The notes under the pieces were generated by a model that ran no database searches, was not told where the DNA came from, and worked only from the letters and a program-made list of their open reading frames with translations. Positions 54,676-64,000 of a stretch of 64,000 bases of DNA are shown in pieces. The position numbers were made by a program, and so were the translations under genes. Origin of the DNA: Salticus scenicus (Eukaryota > Arthropoda > Arachnida > Araneae > Salticidae). The stretch covers positions 231,984,688 to 232,048,687 of the forward strand of contig OZ005650.1 of the NCBI GenBank assembly GCA_963930645.1. The letters run 5' to 3'. Position 1 is the first letter of the stretch. Each line of letters starts with the position of its first letter.

Positions 54676-57600
54676 ATGTCGCAAGTATTAAATATAGAAA
54701 AGTTATCGAAAAATAATTTTGACACCTGGAAGCTGCAGATAGAAGCTATTTTAATCAAGAATGATCACTGGAGTTATGCTAACGGAACGAAAATTAAGCC
54801 CGATGAAGGCGCCGAAGGTGAAGAAAAATGGCTCGAAATTGACCGTAAAGCTAGAGCCGATTTAATCCTAGCAATTACCCCAAGTGAGTTGTGTCATATT
54901 AAACATTGTACCACCTCAAATGAAGTATGGAATAAATTAAAAGAAGTTTACGAATCGAGAGGACCGGCAAAGAAAGCCACCCTGTTGAAGCAGCTACTCT
55001 TTAAGAAAATGTCTGATAGTGAAAATATGTCCGATCACCTAAATATTTTCTTTGATATAGTGGACAAGCTAAAAGAAATGGACATTCAAGTAGCCGAAGA
55101 TCTATTATCAATTTTGCTCTTATACAGTATTCCTGACAGCTACGAAAATTTTCGTTGCGCTATTGAAGCAAGAGATGAATTGCCGCAGCCTGAAGCTCTG
55201 AAAATTAAAATGATGGAAGAATATGAGTCAAGAAAAAATAAAAAGCATCAAGAATCATCAAATGCGTATTTTACAACTCACAAGAAAAATCTTCCTGAAA
55301 AGAACAAAAGAGAAATCTTAAAGCCTGTGCAGAACAAGAACACGTATGGCGAAAGAAATTATGCAATCTTCAAATGCAATTACTGTTCAAAAGTAGGGCA
55401 TAAAGCCTCAGAATGCAGAAAGAAGATCTCAGACAGAAAATTCACTTCATCGAATAAATACAAAGATAGATCTTTCATGGTTGAAGATAGTACAGAGTTC
55501 ACGATGGCAGCCAGTAACTCTTTCCAAGAACATTCCGAGTGGTGTCTCGATAGCGGTACGACATCACATATGGCTCATGACAAGAATTTGTTTACAGATT
55601 TCGAACCTAGAATTGGATCATTTATAAAATTAGCTGTAGATGAAACAGCGGAGATCACAGGTGTTGGAACAGTCAAATTAAAAGTTCCCGGTAATCACGG
55701 TGTAACCAATTTAAAGTTAACAAATGTTTTGTGCGTTCCAAAATTGAAATGCAATTTAATGTCTATATCAAAAGCTACTGCAAACAACTGCCGAGTTGTA
55801 TTTACCGAAAAATGTGCAAAAATTACGGAGCAGGACGGCTCTCTAATTATAAGTGCTACGAGAAAAGGTGATTTATATTTTTTTCAGCCGCAGGTGGATA
55901 TCGCTGCAACAACTCAGGTAAGCAACTTTCATAAATGGCATTTAAAATTAGGACATTTAAATGAAAAAGATTTAAAATGATTAAAATCTGAAAATATGTT
56001 AAGAGATTTAAATTTTAATGAAAAAGATTCTTGAAAAGATTGTAAAGTATGCATTCAGTCTAAACAAACTGTGAAACCATTTTGTAAAGAAAACAAATTT
56101 CATAGTAAGGAATTATTAGAAGTAGTTTATTCTGATTTATGTGGCCCTATAAATGTTAAATCCCATGGCGGATCACGTTACTTTATTACTTTTTTGGATG
56201 ATAAATCTCGTTACATTGAAGTCAATTTTCTAAAAACAAAAGATGAAGCTAAGAACGCGTTCCGGAGATATAAAGCAGCAGTCGAAAATCGATTAGGGAA
56301 AAAAATTAAAATACTGCATACTGATAATGGTTTGGAATATTGTGGCGAAGAATTCAATAAATATATTGAAGAATGCGGTATTAAACGCGAATATTCCTCA
56401 CCAATGACGCCTCAGCAAAATTCTAGAATTGAAAGACAAAATCGTACATTATGCGAAATGGCGAGGTGTTTATTAATGCAATCAAACCTTCCAAATACAT
56501 TCTGGGCTGAAGCAGTAAATTGCGCTGCATATATTAGAAACAGGTGTCCCACTAAAGGAATTAAAGAAAATAAAACCCCTTTCGAATTGTTTTTCGGTTA
56601 TAAACCAACTGTTAACTATTTTAAAATTTTCGGACAGAAATGTTTTGTTCTAAATAAAAAATCAAAAGGAAAGTTTGAAGCTAGGTCACACGAACATATA
56701 TTCGTTGGCTATTCAAATGAATCACGCGCTTACAGATTATGGAATATGGATACCAGAAAAATTGTCATAAGTCGTGATGTTCGATTTATAGACGAATTTG
56801 AAATAAATGATTCAGCCACTACTGATCAATTAGAATTAATTTTTCCGTCTGAGAATAAATGCAATGATTGTAATATTAAAAATGAAACTCCTATCCCTAC
56901 TCAAACCGCAGACATCCACAGGGGGGAAAACAGCGGATCGATTTCCTATCCCCCTGAATTCAATGGAGAAAGTTTCTCTTTTTGGAAAGGGCGGGAAGCG
57001 AGCCACTCTGAAGGGGGGAACGTAGAAGATGTGAGTGGAGGGGAGGAGAGTGCTGGCGATATATGTAAACAAGAGGAAAGGATTAATAAAAACAATCCTA
57101 TTTTTAAACGTGGTCCTGGAAGACCTAAAAAAAGTAAAAGTTGGAACTTTCAAAACTCTCATAAGGAGTGTATTACAGATACAAAATATAAAGATGAAAC
57201 TTCTCAATTAGCTGATAACTCATTTAATGAAATTAATCCCAGCGTGATCGACGCGTTAAATGGAGATTATGCTAAAAATTGGGAAAACGCGATGAAATTA
57301 GAATATGATTCTTTAGTTAAGCAAAACGCTTGGGAAATTGTAGATAGACCAAAAGATAAAAAGGTAATTGGGTGTAAATGGGTTTTAAAAACAAAATTCA
57401 AACCAGATGGTCAAATTGAAAAATTTAAGGCCAGATTGGTTGCCAAAGGGTGTTCACAGAAACAAGGTATAGATTTTGAGGAAAATTTTTCACCAGTAGC
57501 CAGATTAAGTTCTATAAGAACTGCAATCGCGTATGCTATCCAGAATGGTTTCACAGCATACCAGTTAGATTTCATTATGGCATATGTTAACGGAACGTTA

Positions 57601-58594
57601 CATGAAGAAATTTATATGGAGCTTCCTGAATTTTTTGAAAATGATATACACGAAAATAAAGTGTGTTTATTAAAAAAATCTTTGTATGGCCTTAAGCAGT
57701 CAGGAAGACAGTGGTTTAAGAAATTAGATGAGAAATTGAGAAAAATGAAATTTAACCCTTTGAATTCCGACAAATGTGTCTATTACTCAAAATATCCTTT
57801 TGATGCTATTATAATCGTCTATGTCGACGATTTAATTTGTCTCACTAAAAGTGAAGAGCACTATTTTGATATAAGAAATAAATTATATAGACAATTAATT
57901 GGTTCTCTTATGTATCTCTTATGACAATTATAGACAATTAATTGGTTCTCTTATGTATCTGTCGGTTGCTACCAGACCAGATATCACCCATGCTGTAAAT
58001 TATTTAAGTCAGTTTAATAACAATCCAGGAAAACCTCACTGGATAGCTGCTAAAAGAATACTAAGGTATCTCAATGGCACTAGAAATTTAGGAATTGTGT
58101 ATTACAGAGACGATAAACCATTGACAGCATTTGTTGATGCCGATTGGGCATCGGATATAAATGATAGAAAATCATATACAGGATACGTCTTTAAATATGC
58201 CGGTGGACCTATTTCTTGGGAATCTAGAAAGCAGCGAACCGTTGCTCTATCCACAACAGAATTTGAATATATGTCTCTGTCTGAATCCGCAAACGAGACA
58301 ATTCATGTTAGAAATTTCTTAAAAGAATTGGATCCTGAAATTGTATCAAGTCCAACTGCAATCATGTGCGACAATCAATCTGCACTGAGATTAGTAAAAA
58401 ATCCTGTTCATCACAATCGATCTAAGCACATTGACATTCGACATCATTTTGTGCGAGAAGTTTACAATAATAAACTAATAGACATTAAATATATTTCATC
58501 AGATGAACAACCTGCAGATATTTTAACAAAAAGTTTAAATGCATATAAACATGAAAAATGTTGTGATATCATAGGACTTAATACTCAAGACTGA
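54676..58594 (+). pseudogene. copia gag-pol polyprotein, disrupted
   Basis: Segment 1 (54676-55980, 434 codons): gag, starting MSQVLNIEKLSKNNFDTWKL; CCHC knuckle CNYCSKVGHKASEC from residue 234; protease DSG at residue 292; start of the integrase HHCC region (WHLKLGH). In-frame TGA at 55978-55980 and 56032-56034. Segment 2 (same frame, to 57924): rest of HHCC (CKVC), integrase DD35E (Asp in YSDLCGP at 56134, Asp in TDNG at 56323, Glu at 56431), RT with Asp in YQLDF (57568) and YVDD (57820-57831). A 43-bp local duplication then shifts the frame and gives a stop at 57922-57924. Segment 3 (frame +1, to 58594): RNase H with DADWASD, CDNQSA and HIDIRHH, ending at a normal stop. Residues between RT and the YRQLIGSLMYL block, about 70-90 in relatives, are deleted. 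It cannot yield a complete enzyme set. Confidence 0.95.
57886..57960 (+). repeat. 32-bp direct repeat at the RT/RNase H scar
   Basis: TATAGACAATTAATTGGTTC-TCTTATGTATCT occurs at 57886-57917 and 57929-57960, separated by 11 bp (CTTATGACAAT). The net gain of 43 bp (14 codons plus one base) is exactly the frame change seen between the two coding segments. Confidence 0.95.
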
Positions 58595-58821
58595 TGAACT
58601 TAAAAAAATATATTTAAACTGTGTTTTCATTAAGAAATTAACTGCTTATATTTTACGTATTTTATTTTATTATATTAACCATAATTATTTGCTTATAATT
58701 CTATTTCTTTACTAACACTTTTCTTATTTTAAGTAACTCTTGCATAAAAATAATTTTCTGTAATTTTTAATATGCTATTATAATGCATAAATATGTTTTA
58801 TTTTCGAAACATTTATTGAAT

Positions 58822-58831
58822 AAGGGGGAAA
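58822..58831 (+). other. Polypurine tract
   Basis: AAGGGGGAAA directly before the 3' LTR, the expected plus-strand primer site. Confidence 0.9.
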
Positions 58832-59099
58832 TGAAGGATTTCAATGCATGTTTCGTCATATCATCTGTTAACTAGCTGACACCTGTCATGACGTCAGATG
58901 TGACGTAACTGTATTACGTAATCAACAGCGCATCTTCGCTTCTCTGAGAGAGAGTTTTATAAGAGTCTGTACGAGAAAGCTTTGCTAAGCGTGCGGCAAG
59001 AAATGCCCGCATTATGTTATTCTACTTTTCTATATTATTAAATGTTGTGATTGTTTAAAAGACTCTGTTTTTCACTCTGTGGACCCATTTATACCAACA
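58832..59099 (+). repeat. 3' LTR
   Basis: 268 bp. It differs from the 5' LTR at two places that I can see (TTTCGTCAT for TTTCCTCAT; CTCTGTTTTT for CTCTGCTTTT). Followed by TATTT. Confidence 0.95.
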
Positions 59100-59218
59100 T
59101 ATTTAATTCAGAAACTCTCCTAACCAGCCAACCTACAATAAAACCCACTCTCATTAACCAACCATCTGCTTGTTTATTGGGAGGGTTGTTGATGTATATT
59201 TACATATAAAAAAAAAAA

Positions 59219-61740
59219 TACGTGTGGCACTCGAGGACTGCCGCGGTAAAGCTATTGCATAGCATTTTTTATCAACTTATGCAATTATAATTATTTATTT
59301 ATTTTATTTATGCAGTATTTTTTTTTCTTTGATATTAATTCAAATTACACTTTTTGAGCGTGGTGACAGATAAAAAAACAAATTTTTTCTTTGATTGAAT
59401 AAATGAGAATATATCCGCAATGAGAATATATCAAAAATATCCGCAATCGATTTGTAGGTATCGAAAACCTCGATGTACCAAATTTGAATGATCTAACTCC
59501 ATTTTTTGAGAAAAGGTATTTTAATAGGTTTTTAAAGGCCTGCAAGTCGAATGGGGATATTCAAGTTTTTTCTTTGATATAATTTCAAGTTACACTTTTT
59601 GAGCGTGGTGACCGATAAGAAAACAAATTTTAATAGAGAAAAGGTATTTAATAGGTTTTAAAGGCCTGCAAGTCGAATGGGGATATTCAAGTTTTTTCTT
59701 TGATATTAATTCAAGTTACACTTTTTGAGCGTGGTGACCGATAAGAAAACAAATTTTAATAGAGAAAAGGTATTTAATAGGTTTTAAAGGCCTGCAAGTC
59801 GAATGGGGATATTCAAGTTTTTTCTTTGATATTAATGAATAAGATAACAATAATGATAAGAAAACAAATTTTAATAGAGAAAAGGTATTTTAATAAGTTT
59901 TAAAGGCCTGCAAGTCGAATGGGGATATTCAAGATTTTTCTTTGATATTAAGTCAAGTTACACTTTTTGAGCGTGGTGACCGATAAGAAAACAAATTTTA
60001 ATAGAGAAAAGGTATTTAATAGGTTTTAAAGGCCTGCAAGTCGAATGGGGATATTCAAGTTTTTTCTTTGATATTAATGAATAAGATAACAATAATGATA
60101 AGAAAACAAATTTTAATAGAGAAAAGGTATTTTAATAAGTTTTAAAGGCCTGCAAGTCGAATGGGGATATTCAAGTTTTTTCTTTGATATTAAGTCAAGT
60201 TACACTTTTTGAGCGTGGTGACCGATAAGAAAACAAATTTTAATAGAGAAAAGGTATTTAATAGGTTTTAAAGGCCTGCAAGTTGAATGGGGATATTCAA
60301 GTTGTTTATTTGAAATTAATTCAAGTTACACTTTTTGAGCGGGGTGACCGATAAGAAAACAAATTTATATAGAGAAAAGGTATTTAATAGGTTTTAAAGG
60401 CCTGCAAGTCGAATGGGGATATTCAAGTTTTTTCTTTGATATTAATGAATAAGATAACAATAATGATAAGTTAACAATAATGATAAGAAAACGAATTTTA
60501 ATAGAGAAAAGGTATTTAATAGGTTTTAAAGGCCTGCAAGTCGAATGGGGATATTCAAGTTTTTTCTTTGATATGAATTCAAGTTACACTTTTTGAGCGT
60601 GGTGACCGATAAGAAAACGAATTTTAATAGAGAAAAGGTATTTAATAGGTTTTAAAGGCCTGCAAGTCGAATGGGGATATTCCAGTTTTTTCTTTGATAT
60701 TAATTCAAGTTAAACTTTTTGAGCGTGGTGACCGATAAGAAAACAAATTTTAATAGAGAAAAGGTATTTAATAGGTTTTAAAGGCCTGCAAGTCGAATGG
60801 GGATATTCAAGTTTTTTCTTTGATATTAATGAATAAGATAACAATAATGATAAGATAACAATAATGATAAGATAACAATAATGATAAGAAAACAAATTTT
60901 ATTAGAGAAAAGGTATTTTAATAGGTTTTAAAGGCCTGCAAGTCGAATGGGGATATTCAAGTTTTTTCTTTGATATTAATTCAAGTTACACTTTTTGAGC
61001 GTGGTGACCGACAAGAAAACAAATTTTAATAGAGAAAATGTATTTAATAGGTTTTAAAGGCCTGCAAGTCGAATGGGGATATTCAAGTTTTTTCTTTGAT
61101 ATTAATGAATAAGATAACAATAATGATAAGAAAACAAATTTTAATAGAGAAAAGGTAATTAATAGGTTTTAAAGGCCTGCAAGTCGAATGGGGATATTCA
61201 AGTTTTTTCTTTGATATTAATTCAAGTTAAACTTTTTGAGCGTGGTGACCGATAAGAAAACAAATTTTAATAGAGAAAAGGTATTTAATAGGTTTTAAAG
61301 GCCTACAAGTCGAATGGGGATATTCAAGGTTTTTCTTTGATATTAATGAATAAGATAACAATAATGATAAGATAACAATAATGATAAGAAAACAAATTTT
61401 AATAGAGAAACGGTATTTTAATAGGTTTTAAAGGCCTGCAAGTCGAATGGGGATATTCAAGTTTTATCTGATCTACTTTATACACAAATTTTACGCGTAC
61501 AGCTATTCACTGTTGTACATAGATGATAGATACCGATACACCTATATACTTTCTCACAAACAGCTGCTTACGTATTCGTCCGATTTCGGAGCAGCTCGTC
61601 TCGATCCGTGCGAGCTTCGTACAGCCGAAGTCTACCGAAGTTTGCCGAACTGCGTTAGGTTTTTTTTTCGTTACGGAATTTTCCGATTCGGTCGCCGCGC
61701 TCAAAGCCCGCGATAAAAGCTATACAATAGCTTAATAAAA
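59219..61740 (+). mobile_element. Possible hairpin-ended element, family I, filled by a tandem array
   Basis: The left border is CGTGTGGCACTCGAGGACTG, then CCGCGGTAAAGCTATTGCAT-AGC. The right border, CGCTCAAAGCCCGCGATAAA then AGCTATACAATAGCTTAATAAA, ends in a hairpin (AAGCTAT-aca-ATAGCTT region) related to the AAAGCTATTGCATAGC of the left. This is the same logic as families A and B: related motifs at the left end and in a right-end hairpin. The GC-richer part 61570-61700 is not coding by eye. No empty site is available, so the borders are inferred. Confidence 0.45.
59338..61466. repeat. Tandem array of 16 units (126-bp and 115-bp types)
   Basis: GGCCTGCAAGTCGAATGGGG recurs at about 59537, 59663, 59789, 59904, 60031, 60147, 60273, 60399, 60531, 60657, 60783, 60933, 61059, 61174, 61300 and 61433. 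The long type has AAGTTACACTTTTTGAGCGT-GGTGACCGATAAG. The short type replaces this with AATGAATAAGATAACAATAA-TGATAAG. Some short units have one or two extra 17-bp ATAACAATAATGATAAG subrepeats (spacings 132, 133 and 150). The first unit (59338-59536) is longer and appears ancestral, with CCGCAATCGATTTGTAGGTA and more. No gene. Confidence 0.95.
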
Positions 61741-61748
61741 GAAAAAAA

Positions 61749-62455
61749 TCTGGTGTGAAACAGCCACACGACTTCCATTACCCACTATTACACATATTAT
61801 ATGCATTTTTTGGAGATAATGTGATCAGAAGATATAAAAGTGACCTAAAGAAGTAAAAACATAACATTTTTCTGGTGAGATAAACTTTATACACATGTAA
61901 AGACATATAAAACAAAGCTTACATATAGCAAAGTAAAAAATATGAAAAAAAAAAAAAAATCCGTACAACCGTTTTCAAAGGAACGCCTTTGCGAGGCCTG
62001 AAATTGAGCTATTTATACAGGGCGCCTATCAATTTTCCTGAACTAACCAACTATATCATTCGAAAGGACATCAAAAAGAGTGTTTATATAGCAAGTTTGA
62101 AGAAAATCGTTATAGCCGTTTTTGAGATACGGACTTCCGGTCCCACTTCCGGTTTTTCAATTTTCACCAAAATTTGGAAATTTCATCTGTACACCAGACG
62201 TATTTCAATTCTAAAGTTTCGTAGCTCTATCTTTATTAGTTTCTGAGCTATAATAGCCAGAAGATTCTCCACATACATACATACACACACACACACATAC
62301 ATACATACATACATACACACTTACCAATTGCCAAAAACCACTTTTTTGGACTCAGGGGACCTTAAAACGTGTAAATCAGGTGAAAACCCGATATCGAATT
62401 TTCAGACCGAATACAATACTTCCATTACCTACGGTAGTAGGGTAATGGAAGTAAA
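61749..62455 (+). mobile_element. Hairpin-ended element, family A, copy 3 (best preserved)
   Basis: Left end TCTGGTGTGAAACAGCCACA-CGACTTCCATTACCCAC. Body with repeated GTTATAGCCGTTTTTGAGAT-type phrases, (ACAT)n/(CA)n at 62272-62318, AAATCAGGTGAAAACCCGAT. Right-end stem ACTTCCATTACC…GGTAATGGAAGT (62419-62452), then AAAAA. No coding capacity; the 85-codon frame is chance. Confidence 0.78.
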
Positions 62456-63056
62456 AAGAAAGTGAAGTATTGTTGTATTTACAACGATTATTATTTATTT
62501 ATTTATTATGTTTTGTATTAGAATTTAGTATATTCATTTTCAATTTTTGTTTTATATCTTAGCTTAGGACACTCAGTTTAATTTTAATGTACTGTCTATT
62601 GTATGAAAGAATTATGTTTAGACTCATATCGTAATTCATTTTATTCCACACTTTAAATGAATTTAATAGCTTCTTATGTAATATGCTTAGTCTCATTATG
62701 CGAATAAAATTCCATGTATTCAGAATTTTCTGTAACTAGAATAATTCTGTAAAATTCCATCATTTTCAACGCGCTTTTATTCGCCTTATATAAAAATATT
62801 TAAATAATGCTAAAAATAAAATCACTAATTTCAATAATGTTAAAGCTTATTACTATAATATGATTGAAATGTAGGTTGATCGTGATAGCAACGTGATAGC
62901 AACGCCTGCTGTTCGGCAATTTTCTGCATAATTTGTTAGACACTGATTTATGTCAAGGTACAACTGCATATGAATTTGTAGGCAATTCTGTGCAGTTATT
63001 CCTATGATATAGTTGCCTCAAAATTTCGCCAGAGATAGAACGAGGCACATTTTCAA
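62456..63056. other. AT-rich DNA, no gene seen
   Basis: Nothing recognised apart from the small duplication GTGATAGCAACGTGATAGCAACG at 62880-62905. Confidence 0.5.
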
Positions 63057-63750
63057 AAATGCACTGAAAAAAATTTCTGTAACTGATACCTAGAATCTAA
63101 ATTGTGGCACTAGTAAAAATAGTTCCATGGTATCCTTATAAATTTAAGTCTCCTTCGAAAGCAAGTTCTAGAAACCCCTATTAGAGTTCTAGAGAATTTG
63201 TCTATATTATCGAGGTCAAATTAAAAAATGCCTTGAGAAAAATGTCTGTAACTGATACCTAGAATCTAAATTGTAGCTCTAGTAAAAATAGTTCCATGGT
63301 ATCCTTTTAAATTTAAGTTTCCTTCGAAAGCAAGTTCTAGAAACCCCTATTAGAATTCTAGAGCATTTGTCTATATTATCGAGGTCAAACTTATTTAAGA
63401 ATGCACTGAGAAAAATTTATGTAACTGATACCTAGAATCTAAATTGTGGCTCTAGTAAAAATAGTTCCATGGCATCCTTATAAATTTAAGTCTCCTTCGA
63501 AAGCGAGTTCTAGAAACCCCTATTAGAGTTCTAGAGCATTTGTCTATATTATCGAGGTCAAACTTATTTAAAAATGCACTGAGAAAAATTTCTGTAACTG
63601 ATACCTAGAATCTAAATTGTGGCTCTAGTAAAAATAGTTCCATGTCATCCTCATAAATTCGTCCCCTTCGAAAGCGAGTTATAGAAACCCCTATTAGAAT
63701 TCTAGAGCATTTGTCTATATTATCGAGGTCAAACTTATTTAAAAATCTCT
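63057..63750. repeat. Tandem array, four units of about 172 bp
   Basis: AACTGATACCTAGAATCTAA recurs at 63081, 63250, 63423 and 63596. Units share AAAATAGTTCCATGGYATCC, CTTCGAAAGC, TTCTAGAAACCCCTATTAGA and TTTGTCTATATTATCGAGGT. Similarity between units is high (about 90-95% by eye). The 60-codon minus-strand frame is repeat-derived. Confidence 0.93.
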
Positions 63751-64000
63751 GTAAATAAATGCGAACACAAGAGGCGAGTTTCAGCAACTATAATCTTGGT
63801 TTATGACCCAATTCTAAGAAAACAAGCGAGAATTTCTCGCAATACAGTGGATTCATAATATTCATAATATTTATAATGTTGTTTCTCCATCTAGAAATAT
63901 ATAGACTAGACATTCTAGATTATCTCGTCTATTCAGCATATTGGCATGCCTTATACGCATATCTCAGAAATCTATATTTCTAGGTTAGTGATTTAAAAAT
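63751..64000. other. AT-rich window edge
   Basis: Nothing recognised. GCGAGAATTTCTCGC at 63828-63842 is a short palindrome. Confidence 0.4.

Larger units (their letters stand above)
54247..59099 (+). mobile_element. Ty1/copia LTR retrotransposon, recent but defective
   Basis: A 4,853-bp element bounded by a 5-bp target duplication TATTT (54242-54246 and 59100-59104). LTRs are 268 bp each, start TG and end CA, and I see two differences between them. The order is 5' LTR, primer site, gag-protease-integrase-RT-RNase H in one region, polypurine tract, 3' LTR. The integrase precedes reverse transcriptase, which is the copia order. Coding is broken by two in-frame TGA codons and by a small duplication plus a deletion at the RT/RNase H junction. 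No envelope-like gene. Confidence 0.96.

Noticed and set aside
56836..57207. 123-codon minus-strand frame
   Set aside because: Antisense shadow of the copia gag-pol region.
54676..58594. Retrovirus-like (envelope-bearing) element
   Set aside because: Domain order with integrase before reverse transcriptase and the absence of any third gene place it in Ty1/copia.

Overview
This is a eukaryotic, very AT-rich intergenic window (my impression is roughly 70% A+T) packed with nested, mostly decayed transposable elements. I found no convincing host gene, no rRNA and no intact tRNA. Tc1/mariner relics, a copia LTR element whose primer site fits an initiator-tRNA-Met half-molecule, tRNA-headed SINEs ending in a GCGACGTTAAACCCAACC-type tail, TTAA-flanked piggyBac-like MITEs and Helitron-type ends suggest an arthropod. 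A chelicerate such as a spider is my tentative guess, from the look of the SINEs; nothing here proves the species.

Layout. 1-5.1 kb: a complete but dead Tc3-like element (1526-3065) and two small elements with hairpin ends. 6.7-12.9 kb: the 5' part of a second, GC-richer Tc1 element, then a 2.7-kb element (8931-11690) carrying a 12-copy minisatellite, flanked by diverged repeats. 13-26 kb: mostly featureless AT-rich DNA with a TTAA-flanked MITE (17544-17884), a hairpin-ended element, the missing 3' end of a Tc1 element (20664-20959), a palindromic tRNA-Thr pseudogene (22662-22830), a fold-back repeat and a 1.55-kb TIR element. 26-40 kb: three copies of a Helitron-like element, one single (27736-30492) and two joined tail to tail as an 8.5-kb palindrome centred near 35398, each loaded with nested insertions. 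40-54 kb: an internally deleted Tc1 element, a degraded tandem array, SINEs, and a 2.8-kb TTAA-flanked element stuffed with SINE fragments. 54.2-59.1 kb: a young copia element with nearly identical 268-bp LTRs, a TATTT target duplication and a broken gag-pol. 59.2-64 kb: a 16-copy 126/115-bp array, another hairpin-ended element and a 4-copy 172-bp array.

The recurring theme is a group of non-autonomous elements with a common plan: a left end rich in GTGTG..CACAC followed by GACTTYC, a CA/TG microsatellite or tandem array inside, and a right end AATACTTYC-hairpin-GRAAGTAAAAA. Several diverged subfamilies share it. This resembles Helentron-associated (HINE/DINE-1-like) elements and is the best candidate here for an undescribed system. 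Nested copies with empty-site comparisons in the palindrome allow a relative order of events: Helitron-like host, then insertion of a hairpin element, then insertion of a second one into the first, then duplication into a palindrome.
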